The translations under genes and the position numbers were made by a program. From assembly GCF_002848345.1 (NCBI RefSeq), contig NZ_CP025429.1, positions 4,092,001-4,156,000 on the forward strand: a stretch of 64,000 nt of DNA, given 5' to 3'. Below the pieces are notes generated by a model, which was given only the letters and a program-made list of their open reading frames with translations, was not told the DNA's origin and ran no database searches. Source of the stretch: Chromobacterium sp. ATCC 53434 (lineage in GTDB: Bacteria; Pseudomonadota; Gammaproteobacteria; Burkholderiales; Chromobacteriaceae). This document shows, in pieces, positions 19,923 through 29,066 of the stretch; positions within the stretch are counted from its first letter, which is position 1, and the number at the start of each line of letters is the position of its first letter.

Positions 19923-21068
19923 TCAATCGGCCAGCGCCTGCCCCAGATCGGCCAGGATGTCGTCGATGTCCTCGATGCCGATGGACAGCCGCAAGCCGCC
20001 CTCGACGATGCCGAGCGCCGCCTTCTGCTCGGCCGGCATGCCGCCGTGCGACATCGTATAGCTATGATTGACCAAAGATTCGACGCCGCCCAGCGATTCC
20101 GCCAGCGCGAACAGCTTCAGCCGTTGCGCGACGCGGCTGGCCGCCTCGCGGCTATCGTCGGCAAGCCGTATACTGATGATGCCGCCGAAGCGCCGCATCT
20201 GCCGCCGCGCCAGCTCATGCCCCGGATGCTCAGGCAGGCCGGGATAGTAGACCTTGGCCACCTTGGGCTGCCCGGCCAGCCAGGCCGCCACCCGCTCGGC
20301 ATTGTCGCAGTGTCGCTCCATTCTCAATGCCAGCGTCTTGATGCCGCGCAAGGTCAGAAAGCAATCCTGCGGCCCCGGCACCGCGCCGGCGGCGTTCTGC
20401 AGGAAGCGGATGTCGTGGTGCAGCTTGTCGTCGTTGACCGCCACCAGGCCCAGCAACACGTCGGAGTGCCCGCCCAGATACTTGGTCGCGGAGTGGACGA
20501 CGATGTCGGCGCCCAGCGACAGCGGCCGCTGCAGATAGGGCGTGGCGAAAGTGTTGTCGACCGCCACCACGACGCCGTGCCGGTGGGCGATGGCGGACAA
20601 GGCGGCGATATCGACCATGCCCAGCAAGGGATTGGTCGGCGACTCCAGCCACAACAACCGCGTCGCCGGCGTGATCGCCGCCTCCAGCCGCGCCGGATCG
20701 GACAGATCGGCAAAGCGCACCTTGACGCCGGCCGGCTCCAGCACCCGGGTCAGCAGGCGGTAGGCGCCGCCGTACAGGTCGGCCACCGCGACCACTTCGT
20801 CGCCGGGCTTCAGGCAGGCGCGCAGCACCGCGTCTATCGCCGCCATGCCGCTGGCGAAAGCCATGCCGTGGCGGGCGTCTTCCAGGCTGGCCAGGCAGTC
20901 CTGCAAGGCGCTGCGGGTCGGATTGCCGGTGCGGGCGTAGGCATAGCGCAGATCCTCGCCGACATGGTCGAAGGCGAAGGCCGAAGTCTGGTACAACGGC
21001 GGCATCACCGAGCGGTTATGATCGGCGCTGTCGTAGCCGACATGGATGGCGCGGGTGGCGAATTTCAC
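19923..21068 (-). CDS. Trans-sulfuration enzyme (cystathionine gamma-synthase/lyase family, PLP)
   Basis: A 381-residue Cys/Met metabolism PLP enzyme. The PLP lysine is Lys196 in VHSATKYLGGHSDVLLG, and the phosphate-binding YARTGNPTRSALQ and the substrate segment ESLGGVESLVNHSYTMSH are present. Family members include cystathionine gamma-synthase, gamma- and beta-lyase and O-acyl-homoserine sulfhydrylase; sequence by eye does not separate them, though the length and SLGGVESL favour the gamma-synthase/gamma-lyase group. It starts with GTG, preceded five bases upstream by a strong GAGGAG site. The promoter just upstream carries a short palindrome. Confidence 0.9.
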   Translation of the reverse strand: MKFATRAIHVGYDSADHNRSVMPPLYQTSAFAFDHVGEDLRYAYARTGNPTRSALQDCLASLEDARHGMAFASGMAAIDAVLRACLKPGDEVVAVADLYGGAYRLLTRVLEPAGVKVRFADLSDPARLEAAITPATRLLWLESPTNPLLGMVDIAALSAIAHRHGVVVAVDNTFATPYLQRPLSLGADIVVHSATKYLGGHSDVLLGLVAVNDDKLHHDIRFLQNAAGAVPGPQDCFLTLRGIKTLALRMERHCDNAERVAAWLAGQPKVAKVYYPGLPEHPGHELARRQMRRFGGIISIRLADDSREAASRVAQRLKLFALAESLGGVESLVNHSYTMSHGGMPAEQKAALGIVEGGLRLSIGIEDIDDILADLGQALAD

Positions 21069-21082
21069 AAAAACTCCTCTAA

Positions 21083-21111
21083 ATCATAAGCTTGGGCAAA
21101 CTGCCCTACAA
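21083..21111 (-). promoter_or_regulatory. Candidate promoter for the trans-sulfuration gene with a palindrome in its spacer
   Basis: On the minus strand TTGTAG (21106-21111) and TATGAT (21083-21088) are 17 bases apart. The spacer holds GGGCA-N3-TGCCC (21094-21106), a perfect 5-3-5 inverted repeat that could bind a regulator between the two boxes. Confidence 0.4.
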
Positions 21112-21141
21112 TCAAACCTGAATTCCCGGCAAATGATGCGC

Positions 21142-21164
21142 TCGCGATGACCTTTTCATCGCGA
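21142..21164. repeat. Inverted repeat in the divergent intergenic region
   Basis: Two perfect 9-bp arms, TCGCGATGA and TCATCGCGA, are separated by CCTTT in the gap between the trans-sulfuration gene and the acyl-CoA synthetase gene. There is no T run next to it, so an operator is more likely than a terminator. Confidence 0.45.
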
Positions 21165-21300
21165 TGCCAAGATTTAAACGCAATTGCGAACAAATACCGG
21201 CGATTTGTCCTGATTTTCGCCAAGCGACCGCGGATTTTTACTTTACATCCACCGGCTTTAGGGCTATTTTGCTGCGTTTCGCATTAAAACCATCGTTTGC

Positions 21301-23064
21301 ATGAAGCTAGAACGCGTCTTCGACATCCTGCCCCATCAGCTGGCCCATCATCCGCGCCCGGACTGCCTGGCGGCCAAAACCGGCCAGGGCTGGCGGCAAT
21401 TGTCGACCGCTGAGGCCATGGACACCGTCCGCGACATCGGCCTGGGCCTGCTCGAACTGGGCATCGGCCGCGGCGACAAGGTGGCCATCGCCGCCGACAA
21501 CAGCATCGAATGGTTGCTGGTGGACATTGCGCTGCAGCAAATCGGCGCGGTCAGCGTGCCGCTGTATCCGACGATCACGGCCGATGATGCAAGCTATATC
21601 CTGATGCATGCCGAGGTCAAGCTGGCCTTCGCCGGCAGTGCTGCGTTGCAGCGAAAGCTGCACGAGGCGCTGGGCAAGCTGTCCTGCCCGATCTACGGCC
21701 TCGCCGACATCGACGGCGTGCCGTCCTGGCGCGAGATCGCCGAGCGCGCGCGGCCGGAACGGCTGGCCGAACTCGAGGCGCTACGCGACGCGGTGCGCGC
21801 CGACGACATCTACACCATCATCTATACCTCGGGCACCACCGGCCGCTCCAAGGGCGTGATGCTGAGCCACCGCAACGTGCTGAGCACCGTCGTGGCCACC
21901 GCCGCCTTCACCGGCCTGCCGCAGGGCCGCTGCCGCGCGCTGAGCTTCCTGCCGCTGTCGCACATCTTCGAGCGCGCCGGCGTGTTCTACTACCTGTACA
22001 GCGGCACCGGCATCTATTTCACCAGCGTCGAATGCCTGTCGTCGGCGCTGGCCGACGTCAAGCCGCACACCTTCAGCGCCGTGCCGCGCGTACTGGAGAA
22101 AGTGCACGAGAAGCTGGTCGGCAAGGCGCGCGACCTGACCGGCGCCAAGCGCCGCATCTATCGGTGGGCGCTGGCCCGCGCCGAAAGCTTCAACCCCAAC
22201 CGTCGTCGCTCGCCGCTGGACGCGATCCAGCACGCGCTGGCCGACAAGCTGGTGTACAGCAAGTGGCGCGCGGCGATGGGCGGCGAACTGATATCGATCA
22301 ATGTCGGCTCCGCCGCGCTGCAGCCGCGGCTGGCGCGGATGTTTTGGGCCGCCGGCATCGCCGTGGCCGAAGGCTACGGCATGACCGAGAGCTCGCCGGT
22401 GATCTCCGCCAATCCGTTCACCGCTGGCGGCGTGCGCATCGGCAGCGTCGGCCTGCCGCTGCCCGGCGTCGAAGTCCGCCTGGCCGGCGACGGCGAAATC
22501 CTGGTGCGCGGCGACAATGTGATGTCCGGTTACTACAAGGAACCGGAACAGACCGCCGAGGCGCTGCAGGACGGCTGGCTGCACACCGGCGACATCGGCG
22601 TGCTGGAAAACGGCTATCTGCGCATCACCGACCGCAAGAAGGAAATGTTCAAGACCAGCAACGGCAAGTACATCGCGCCGCAGGCGCTGGAGAACAAGCT
22701 GAAGGAGTCGGCCTTCATCGACCAGATCATGGTGGTCGGCGACGGCCAGAAGTACGCCGCCGCGCTGATCGTGCCGCTGTTCGAGAAGCTGAAGGAGTGG
22801 TGCGGCGAACATGGCATCGCCTATACCACCGACGGCGAGATGAGCCGCCACCCCAAGGTGGTGGAGCTGATAGACCGCGAGGTCAAGCGCTTCAACCGCT
22901 ACTTCGGCAGCTGGGAGCACATCAAGAAGTTCTCGCTGCTGGACAAGCCGTGGTGCGTCGACGCCGGCGAGCTGGCCCCGACGCTGAAGCTGCGCCGCAA
23001 GGTGATCAGCGAGCGCTGCCGCGCGCTGATAGACGGCATGTACGGCATGCCGGAGCCGGCATAA
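21301..23064 (+). CDS. Long-chain acyl-CoA synthetase (AMP-forming, FadD/ACSL-like)
   Basis: A 587-residue ANL-superfamily enzyme that activates fatty acids with ATP and CoA through an acyl-adenylate. The P-loop TIIYTSGTTGRSKGVMLSHRN is at about residues 171-191, AEGYGMTESSPVISAN near 353-370, and the hinge ITDRKKEMFKTSNGKYIAPQALE near 442-465 precedes the mobile C-terminal domain. The length and the GKYIAPQALENKLK hinge resemble the eukaryote-like ACSL/FAA group more than E. coli FadD. No Shine-Dalgarno site is evident before the ATG, so translation may be weak or leaderless. It ends in a strong terminator. Confidence 0.92.
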   Translation: MKLERVFDILPHQLAHHPRPDCLAAKTGQGWRQLSTAEAMDTVRDIGLGLLELGIGRGDKVAIAADNSIEWLLVDIALQQIGAVSVPLYPTITADDASYILMHAEVKLAFAGSAALQRKLHEALGKLSCPIYGLADIDGVPSWREIAERARPERLAELEALRDAVRADDIYTIIYTSGTTGRSKGVMLSHRNVLSTVVATAAFTGLPQGRCRALSFLPLSHIFERAGVFYYLYSGTGIYFTSVECLSSALADVKPHTFSAVPRVLEKVHEKLVGKARDLTGAKRRIYRWALARAESFNPNRRRSPLDAIQHALADKLVYSKWRAAMGGELISINVGSAALQPRLARMFWAAGIAVAEGYGMTESSPVISANPFTAGGVRIGSVGLPLPGVEVRLAGDGEILVRGDNVMSGYYKEPEQTAEALQDGWLHTGDIGVLENGYLRITDRKKEMFKTSNGKYIAPQALENKLKESAFIDQIMVVGDGQKYAAALIVPLFEKLKEWCGEHGIAYTTDGEMSRHPKVVELIDREVKRFNRYFGSWEHIKKFSLLDKPWCVDAGELAPTLKLRRKVISERCRALIDGMYGMPEPA

Positions 23065-23091
23065 AAAAAGCCCCGCGACGCGGGGCTTTTT
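23065..23091. terminator. Bidirectional terminator (acyl-CoA synthetase / ABC permease)
   Basis: Stem AAAAAGCCCCGC with GCGGGGCTTTTT around GAC lies in the 30-bp gap between the two convergent genes. Flanking A and T runs allow use from both strands. Confidence 0.9.
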
Positions 23092-23094
23092 CTT

Positions 23095-23757
23095 TCATCG
23101 CTGGTGGGCCAGATTGAGCCGGTTCTCCACATGGCGCTGCAAGCGCTCGAACAAGGCGCTCAAAGCCCAGTAGATCGCCGCGGCGGCCAGATACAGCGGC
23201 AGCGGCTGGAAGGTCTGGGCGATCACTTCCTTGGTCGCCAGCATCAGCTCGGTGACGGTGATCACCGATACCAGCGAGGTGTCCTTGATCAGCGAGATCA
23301 AGCTGTTGGACAGACTGGGCACCGACAGGCGCAGCGCCTGCGGCGCGACGATGTGGCGCATCGTTTGCCACCAGGAAAAACCCAGCGAGAACGCCGCGTC
23401 CCACTGCCCCCGGGCCACGCCGGCGATGCCGCCGCGCAGACTCTCGGACAGATAGGCGGCCACGTTCAGCGTCAGCGCCAGCACGCCGGCCGGCACCGGG
23501 TCCAGCTCCAGGCCGATGCCGGGCAGGCCATAGTAGATGACGAATATCTGCACCAACAGCGGCGTGCCGCGCATCGCGCTGACGTAGAACGCCGCCAGCT
23601 GCGACAAGACCGGCAGCTTCGCCACCCGCACCATCGCCACCGCGAAACCCAGCGCCAGACCCAGCACCATCGCCACCAAGGCGAACAGCAAGGTATGCAC
23701 CGCGCCGGCCAGCATCACCGGCAGCGCCGCCTCGAACAGCGCCATCCAATCGCTCAT
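23095..23757 (-). CDS. Polar amino-acid ABC transporter permease (HisM/YecS family)
   Basis: A 220-residue inner-membrane permease with about five membrane spans. The ATPase-contact EAA loop is seen as DAAFSLGFSWWQTMRHIVAPQALR around residues 130-153, and MRGTPLLVQIFVIYYGLP is typical of this family. The start at 23757 follows GGAAGG; earlier in-frame codons to 23817 lack family sequence. It lies 72 bp downstream of a solute-binding protein gene of the same import system. No ATPase gene is nearby. Cystine is a plausible substrate by resemblance to YecS/TcyL, but this is an inference. Confidence 0.9.
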   Translation of the reverse strand: MSDWMALFEAALPVMLAGAVHTLLFALVAMVLGLALGFAVAMVRVAKLPVLSQLAAFYVSAMRGTPLLVQIFVIYYGLPGIGLELDPVPAGVLALTLNVAAYLSESLRGGIAGVARGQWDAAFSLGFSWWQTMRHIVAPQALRLSVPSLSNSLISLIKDTSLVSVITVTELMLATKEVIAQTFQPLPLYLAAAAIYWALSALFERLQRHVENRLNLAHQR

Positions 23758-23829
23758 GCCCTTCCTTCCCTGAAAAACCGACGCCCCCGCGCTGGCAGGG
23801 GCGTACGGCGAAACCATCTTAGCCGAAGT

Positions 23830-24612
23830 TTACTTCTTGGCGGACGGCGCCTTCGAGACATCGATGCCGAACCACTTGACCGAGATCTTCTTGAAAGTGC
23901 CGTCGGCCTTCATGCCGCTCAGCGCCTGGTCTATCGCCGCCTTGAACTGCGGATTGCCCTTGGCGAACGGGATCGCCATCGTCGCCACGTCGCCGACCGG
24001 CGCGCCCGCCTTCAACGGCAGCTTGGCCTGCTTGATCGCGAACGGGATCAACAGGCTGTCGTTCAGCGCCGCGTCCAGACGGCCGGTGGCCAGGTCCTGC
24101 AGATATTCCGGCGCGCCCGGATAGGTCTTCACCTGCACGCCGGCAGCAGCCTTGGCCATGTCGGCGTAGTTGCTGCCCTGGCCGACGCCGAGCTTCTTGC
24201 CTTTCAGATCGGCCAGGCTCTTGAAGTCCCGGCCCTCGTTCTTGCGCACGATCAGCTGAGCGCTGGAATAAGTATACGGCTGGCTGAAATCGAACACCGC
24301 CTGGCGTTGGGCGGTCATGCCCACCTGATTGACGACGATGTCGAACTTGCCGCTCTGCAGGCCGGCCAGCAGGCCGCTCCACTCGGCGGTGGTGAACTCC
24401 GGCTTCACCTTCATCCGCCGCGCGATCTCGCTGGCGATCTCAACGTCGAAACCGGTCAGCTGCTGCTTGGCGTCCTTGAAGTTGAACGGCGGGTAGGTGC
24501 CTTCCAGCGCGATTCGCAGCGCGCCGCGCTGTTTCACCGTATCCAGCAGGTCGGCGGCCAGCGCCTGGCAGCCGGCGCCGGCCAGCAGCAACGCGACAAT
24601 CCATTTGCGCAT
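23830..24612 (-). CDS. Amino-acid ABC transporter substrate-binding protein (family 3, cystine-type)
   Basis: A 260-residue periplasmic binding protein. An N-terminal signal peptide (MRKWIVALLLAGAGCQALAA) is followed by LRIALEGTYPPFNF and LTGFDVEIASEIARRM, the first-lobe signature of family 3 proteins. LKGKKLGVGQGSNYADMA and GRLDAALNDSLL form the hinge and second lobe. The pattern is closest to the cystine binders FliY/TcyJ. A ribosome site AGGAA lies 8 bases before the ATG, in a very AT-rich leader. It is followed by the permease gene; the ATPase must be encoded elsewhere. Confidence 0.9.
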   Translation of the reverse strand: MRKWIVALLLAGAGCQALAADLLDTVKQRGALRIALEGTYPPFNFKDAKQQLTGFDVEIASEIARRMKVKPEFTTAEWSGLLAGLQSGKFDIVVNQVGMTAQRQAVFDFSQPYTYSSAQLIVRKNEGRDFKSLADLKGKKLGVGQGSNYADMAKAAAGVQVKTYPGAPEYLQDLATGRLDAALNDSLLIPFAIKQAKLPLKAGAPVGDVATMAIPFAKGNPQFKAAIDQALSGMKADGTFKKISVKWFGIDVSKAPSAKK

Positions 24613-24686
24613 ATAATTATTCCTAAAAGTTATATATTATTGCATTAATATAAGCAGGAAATAATAACAGCGCCGCACCGGCTTTG

Positions 24687-24717
24687 CAAAACAAAACCGC
24701 CTGCGGAACAGGCGGTT
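24687..24717 (-). terminator. Rho-independent terminator after the wzz-like gene
   Basis: Stem AACCGCCTG with CAGGCGGTT (24695-24717), followed on the minus strand by TTTTGTTTT, 13 bp after the stop of the wzz-like gene. Confidence 0.8.
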
Positions 24718-24729
24718 CGGTATCGGTTG

Positions 24730-25704
24730 CTACGAATGGGCCTGCAACAGCGGCCGCAAACGCAGCCATTGCGTTCTACACGCCGCCAGCCCCGCCGCCA
24801 GGCACAGGCCGGCGAAACCGGCCAGCAGCACGATCAGCGCGCGCTTAGGCCCCGACCGGTCCAGCGGCGGCGCGGCCGCCACCACCACCTGGACATCCTG
24901 CGACGCCAAGACCTTGGCGATGGTGATTTGCCTTTGCAGCTCGCCGACCAGCGCGCGGTTGAAATACCAGGCGCGCAAGGCCGCCAGTTGGGCCGCCGGC
25001 ATCCGGTAGAGCTGCGCATTGGCTTTTTCCAACTCGCTGCGCAGCTGCAAAATGGCGGTCTGCAGATTGGACGACGCGGCGACGGCCCTATCGTCCATCA
25101 GCGCCATCTGCGCCTCCAGCTCGGCGAAGCTGCCGATGATCTGTTCGGCCTCGCCGTTCAACACGCCGTTCGAGTCCGGCGCCAGTCTGGCCGCCGCGCC
25201 CGCCGTCTGCCGCAACTGCTCCTGCGCGACGGCCAGGCGTTGCTGCAAGGCGTAGCCGCGCCGGCTCTGCTCGGTCAAATGGCTGTCCAGCACCTGGCGC
25301 CTGGTCCTGTCGACCACGTAGTTGGCCAGGTCCGCCGCCCGCTTCGGGTCGACGTCGGTGACGGCGATCTCCAGCAGGCCGTCCTTGGTCGCCGTGGTCT
25401 TCACCATGCTGGATAGCTGCAGCATCGCCGCACGTCGGCTATCCGCCTGGAAGATCCGCTGCAGCTGGAAGCGGTCGACCGCCGGCCCCAACACGCCGCT
25501 ATCCTGCACAATGCCGGCGCCGCCGCCGGCGCCGACCGGCGCCGGTATCATGATGACGGCTTTCGCCAGGTACTGATTCGGCAGCCAGAAACACACCGCC
25601 GCGGCCAAACCCATGCAAACCACCGGGACAATCAACAACTGCCGCCAGTTTTGCCGCACAAACAACACAATATCGATCAAACGCAGCTCATCGGAGTCGG
25701 ACAT
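24730..25704 (-). CDS. Chain-length determinant (Wzz/polysaccharide co-polymerase) family protein
   Basis: A 324-residue protein with the PCP layout: a membrane segment near residues 24-44 (LLIVPVVCMGLAAAVCFWLP), a periplasmic region with long helices (about 150-240) and a second membrane segment near 290-312. It starts with LRLIDIVLFVRQNWRQLL, typical of the Wzz N-terminus. It would set O-antigen or exopolysaccharide chain length together with Wzy. The usual proline/glycine-rich motif before the last membrane span is only weakly kept (PPLDRSGPKRAL). It is about 20 kb from the O-antigen genes. ATG 25704 is preferred to the TTG three codons upstream. Confidence 0.78.
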   Translation of the reverse strand: MSDSDELRLIDIVLFVRQNWRQLLIVPVVCMGLAAAVCFWLPNQYLAKAVIMIPAPVGAGGGAGIVQDSGVLGPAVDRFQLQRIFQADSRRAAMLQLSSMVKTTATKDGLLEIAVTDVDPKRAADLANYVVDRTRRQVLDSHLTEQSRRGYALQQRLAVAQEQLRQTAGAAARLAPDSNGVLNGEAEQIIGSFAELEAQMALMDDRAVAASSNLQTAILQLRSELEKANAQLYRMPAAQLAALRAWYFNRALVGELQRQITIAKVLASQDVQVVVAAAPPLDRSGPKRALIVLLAGFAGLCLAAGLAACRTQWLRLRPLLQAHS

Positions 25705-25811
25705 CTGTTTCAATTATGCATTCCCCTATGCGGGTAGCCGGATCGCGGATCATTGCTCCGCGGCCAAATTAAGCAATACGCATCATGACACGGCCGCGGC
25801 GCGCTTCCAAA

Positions 25812-26903
25812 TCAGACGTTGAACAGGAAGTTCAACACGTCGCCGTCCTGCACCACATAGTCCTTGCCCTCGGCGCGCATCTTGCCCGCCTCCTTGGCCT
25901 TGGACTCGCCGCCCAACGTGACGAAGTCCTGGAAGGAGATGGTCTGGGCGCGGATGAAGCCGCGTTCGAAGTCGGTGTGGATCACGCCGGCCGCCTGCGG
26001 CGCGGTGTCGCCGACATGGATGGTCCAGGCGCGCACTTCCTTGACGCCCGCGGTGAAGTAGGTTTGCAGGCCCAACAGCTTGTAGCCGGCGCGTATCAGC
26101 CTGTCCAGGCCCGGCTCTTCCAGACCCAGCGTCTCCAGGAACTCGGCCTTGTCGGCGTCTTCCAGTTCGGCGATCTCGGACTCGATCGCGGCGCACAGCG
26201 CCACCACCGGCGCGCCTTCCTTGGCGGCGTACTCTTCCACCCTGGCCAGCAGCGGATTGTCGCTGAAACCATCCTCGGCCACATTGGCGACGTACATCGC
26301 CGGCTTGATGGTCAACAGGCACAGCGGCTTGATCAGCGCCTTCTCCTCGTCGGACAGGCCCAGCGAACGGGCCGGCTGGCCCTCGTTCAGGTGCGGCACC
26401 AGTCTTTCCAGGATGGCGATCAGCGCGCGCGCGTCCTTGTCGCCGGCCTTGGCCTTCTTGCCTTCGCGGCTGATGGCCTTCTCGACGGCGGACAGATCGG
26501 CCAGCGCCAGCTCGGTCAAGATGGTTTCGATGTCGGCGAGCGGGTCCACCTTGCCGGCGACGTGCACGATGTTCGGATCATCGAAGCAGCGCACCACGTT
26601 GACGATGGCGTCGGTCTCGCGGATATTGGCCAGGAACTGGTTGCCCAGGCCCTCGCCCTTGGAGGCGCCGGCCACCAGGCCGGCGATGTCGACGAACTCG
26701 ACGATGGCCGGCTGGATCTTCTGCGGATTGACGATCTTGGACAGCGCGGCGAGGCGCGGGTCCGGCACCTCGACGATGCCGACATTGGGCTCGATCGTGC
26801 AGAACGGGTAATTGGCGGCCTCGATGCCGGCCTTGGTCAGCGCGTTGAACAGGGTGGACTTGCCGACATTGGGCAAGCCGACGATACCGCATTTCAGACT
26901 CAT
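25812..26903 (-). CDS. ychF: Redox-regulated ATPase YchF (OLA1 family)
   Basis: A 363-residue Obg-family P-loop protein. [15 protein letters not shown] near residues 8-22 is the G1 motif, [20 protein letters not shown] the G3 region, and NVAED replaces the GTP-specific NKxD, which explains its preference for ATP. The C-terminal TGS-like domain is [35 protein letters not shown]. It binds ribosomes and affects stress responses. It follows pth closely on the same strand, a very common bacterial pairing. Confidence 0.96.
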   Translation of the reverse strand: MSLKCGIVGLPNVGKSTLFNALTKAGIEAANYPFCTIEPNVGIVEVPDPRLAALSKIVNPQKIQPAIVEFVDIAGLVAGASKGEGLGNQFLANIRETDAIVNVVRCFDDPNIVHVAGKVDPLADIETILTELALADLSAVEKAISREGKKAKAGDKDARALIAILERLVPHLNEGQPARSLGLSDEEKALIKPLCLLTIKPAMYVANVAEDGFSDNPLLARVEEYAAKEGAPVVALCAAIESEIAELEDADKAEFLETLGLEEPGLDRLIRAGYKLLGLQTYFTAGVKEVRAWTIHVGDTAPQAAGVIHTDFERGFIRAQTISFQDFVTLGGESKAKEAGKMRAEGKDYVVQDGDVLNFLFNV

Positions 26904-26970
26904 GGCTGTCTCTTCCTAACTCTGTATTCAATCCATTATGGCGGCGGTCCGATAGACCGCCAGCCCGCAA

Positions 26971-27552
26971 TCACTTGGCTTCGGTATGCAGCGCCTTCAT
27001 CGCCTCGGCCATCTTGCCGGCGATGGCGCGCGGCAGCTCGCGCAGCGAGGCCAGAATGGCCTCGTCCAGCGCTTGCTGCTCCTCGGCTCGCGGCTTCTTC
27101 AGCACGAAGTTGGCCACTTCCTTCTTGTCGCCTGGGTGGCCGATGCCGAGCCGCAAGCGCCAGAAGGCCGGCGAACCGAGCCGCGCCGCGATGTCCTTCA
27201 GGCCGTTGTGCCCGCCATGACCGCCGCCCTGCTTGAAGCGGGCGACGCCGGGCGCCAGATCCAGCTCGTCATGCACCACCAGCATCTCATCCGGCAGTAT
27301 CTTGTAGAAATGGGCCAGCGCCAGCACGGCCTGGCCGGACAAATTCATATAGGTCATCGGCTTCAGCAGCCAGACGTCCTGTCCATCGATCTGGACCCTG
27401 GCGACGTCGCCATGGAATTTGCCTTCCGTGCGCCAGCTGCCCTTGAACTGCCAGCACAGCTCGTCCACCAGCCAGAAGCCGGCGTTGTGACGCGTCTTTT
27501 CATATTCGGGGCCCGGGTTGCCCAGGCCGACAATCAGGCGGATGCCGGACAT
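26971..27552 (-). CDS. pth: Peptidyl-tRNA hydrolase
   Basis: A 193-residue enzyme that releases peptides from prematurely dissociated peptidyl-tRNA. Active-site elements are visible: [20 protein letters not shown] with catalytic His22, [20 protein letters not shown] and [13 protein letters not shown]. The ATG at 27552 was chosen because the fold starts immediately after it ([11 protein letters not shown]); an upstream start at 27621 would run through the rplY terminator. It is part of the prs-rplY-pth-ychF group. Confidence 0.96.
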   Translation of the reverse strand: MSGIRLIVGLGNPGPEYEKTRHNAGFWLVDELCWQFKGSWRTEGKFHGDVARVQIDGQDVWLLKPMTYMNLSGQAVLALAHFYKILPDEMLVVHDELDLAPGVARFKQGGGHGGHNGLKDIAARLGSPAFWRLRLGIGHPGDKKEVANFVLKKPRAEEQQALDEAILASLRELPRAIAGKMAEAMKALHTEAK

Positions 27553-27570
27553 ATCGCTCAATTCCAATGG

Positions 27571-27612
27571 AAAAAGCCCGCTGCCCGCCACCTGGGCGCA
27601 CAACGGGCTTTT
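27571..27612 (-). terminator. Terminator between rplY and pth
   Basis: Outer stem AAAAGCCCG with CGGGCTTTT (27572-27580 and 27604-27612) encloses an inner GC hairpin. On the minus strand it ends in five T residues. It lies 33 bp after rplY and just before pth, so pth may need its own promoter or read-through. Confidence 0.7.
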
Positions 27613-27645
27613 CACCGTCACCGCGAACGGCGACGGCAGCAGGGA

Positions 27646-27933
27646 TTACACACGAGCGAAGTCGATGTGCAGCACTTGCTGTTTGTACGGGTGCATCTGG
27701 AACGCGGCAACCTTGACCTGTTCCTTCTGGCCGTCGATCACCAGATCCAGCACCGAAGTGTGGAAGTCGGCGTGCTTGACGGAGTGGTACAGGGTGTTGT
27801 GATCCAGTTCCAGGGAAACGGCTTCCTTGCCGGCGCCGTATACCACGGCCGGCACTTTGCCAGCGTGACGCAGGCGGCGGCTCGCACCCGTACCCAGATC
27901 AGCACGCTTGGCAGCAATCAGTTCGTAAGACAT
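27646..27933 (-). CDS. rplY: 50S ribosomal protein L25 (short form)
   Basis: A 95-residue protein that binds 5S rRNA. The sequence YELIAAKRADLGTGASRRLRHAGKVPAVVYG is the conserved L25 start. It lacks the C-terminal CTC extension (about 200 residues in total) found in many other bacteria, so it is the E. coli-type short form. It lies 60 bp downstream of prs, the usual betaproteobacterial order. Confidence 0.95.
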   Translation of the reverse strand: MSYELIAAKRADLGTGASRRLRHAGKVPAVVYGAGKEAVSLELDHNTLYHSVKHADFHTSVLDLVIDGQKEQVKVAAFQMHPYKQQVLHIDFARV

Positions 27934-27993
27934 GTCAAAACTCCAGTTTCAGATTAAAAGCACCCGGCCCACCGCGACCAGCGGGCCAGATGT

Positions 27994-28977
27994 TCACGGC
28001 AGGCAAGCGCCCGTCGCAACCAGTTCCTCATTGAAGAGGTAGGACACCGATTCTTCGTTGTTGATCCTGCGCAGCGTCTCGGCCAGCAGGCCGGCGATCG
28101 AGGCCACCCGGATATTCGGGCAGGCCTTGGCCGCGGCGGTCAACGGGATGGTGTCGGTCACCACCACCATATCGATGTCGGAATTCTTGATGCGATCCAC
28201 CGCCTGACCGGAGAAGATGGCGTGGGTCGCATAGGCCAGCACGCGCTGGGCGCCGCGCTCCTTCAGAGCGCTGGCCGCCTTGCACAGCGTGTTGGCGGTA
28301 TCGATCATGTCGTCGACGATCAGACAGGTGCGGCCCGACACGTCGCCGATGATGTTCATCACTTCGGCCACATTGGCCTTCGGACGGCGTTTGTCGATGA
28401 TGGCCAGATCGGTGTTCAACGCCTTGGCCACCGCGCGGGCGCGGACCACGCCGCCGACGTCCGGGCTGACGACGATCAGGTCGTCGAAGCGCTGGGCGCG
28501 GATGTCCTTCAGCAGCACCGGCGTCGCGTAAACGTTGTCCACCGGAATGTCGAAGAAACCCTGAATCTGGTCGGCATGCAAATCGACGGTCAGCACCCGG
28601 TCGATGCCGGCGCTGGTCAGCATATTGGCGACCAGCTTGGCCGAGATCGGCACGCGGGCCGAACGCGGACGACGGTCCTGGCGGGCATAGCCGAAATACG
28701 GAATCGCCGCGGTGATCCGGCCGGCGGAGGCGCGCTTCAGCGCGTCGGCCATGGTCAGGATCTCCATCAGATTGTCGTTGGTCGGGGCACAGGTCGATTG
28801 CAGAATGAACACGTCGCGGCCGCGCACGTTTTCCAGCAACTCCACCGCCACCTCGCCGTCGCTGAACTTGCCGACGTCGGCGCGTCCCAACGAGATATCC
28901 AAATGCTTGACTACGTTCTGAGCAAGTTCCGGGTTAGCCGTTCCGGTAAACACCATCAAACTGTCGTATGCCGCCAT
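27994..28977 (-). CDS. prs: Ribose-phosphate pyrophosphokinase
   Basis: A 327-residue enzyme that makes PRPP from ribose 5-phosphate and ATP for nucleotide, histidine and tryptophan synthesis. Landmarks are [59 protein letters not shown] with the metal-binding site, and the PRPP-binding loop [14 protein letters not shown]. The ATG at 28977 (AAGG eleven bases upstream) was preferred to 29022, which lies in the upstream terminator. The conserved core actually begins seven residues later at [12 protein letters not shown]. It lies downstream of tRNA-Gln in a mixed tRNA/protein unit. Confidence 0.96.
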   Translation of the reverse strand: MAAYDSLMVFTGTANPELAQNVVKHLDISLGRADVGKFSDGEVAVELLENVRGRDVFILQSTCAPTNDNLMEILTMADALKRASAGRITAAIPYFGYARQDRRPRSARVPISAKLVANMLTSAGIDRVLTVDLHADQIQGFFDIPVDNVYATPVLLKDIRAQRFDDLIVVSPDVGGVVRARAVAKALNTDLAIIDKRRPKANVAEVMNIIGDVSGRTCLIVDDMIDTANTLCKAASALKERGAQRVLAYATHAIFSGQAVDRIKNSDIDMVVVTDTIPLTAAAKACPNIRVASIAGLLAETLRRINNEESVSYLFNEELVATGACLP

Positions 28978-29004
28978 GATTCGCTTTGCCTTAGCTGGAT
29001 AAAG

Positions 29005-29038
29005 AAAAAGCGTGTAAGGCATTCTTACACGCTTTTTT
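29005..29038. terminator. Strong hairpin between tRNA-Gln and prs
   Basis: A perfect 14-bp stem, AAAAAGCGTGTAAG with CTTACACGCTTTTT around GCATT, with a T run on both strands. It ends only 28 bp upstream of the prs start codon, so it either terminates the ispE-tRNA-Gln transcript or acts inside the prs leader. Confidence 0.8.
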
Positions 29039-29066
29039 CATGCTCTCTCTTATATGGAGAAAGTCC

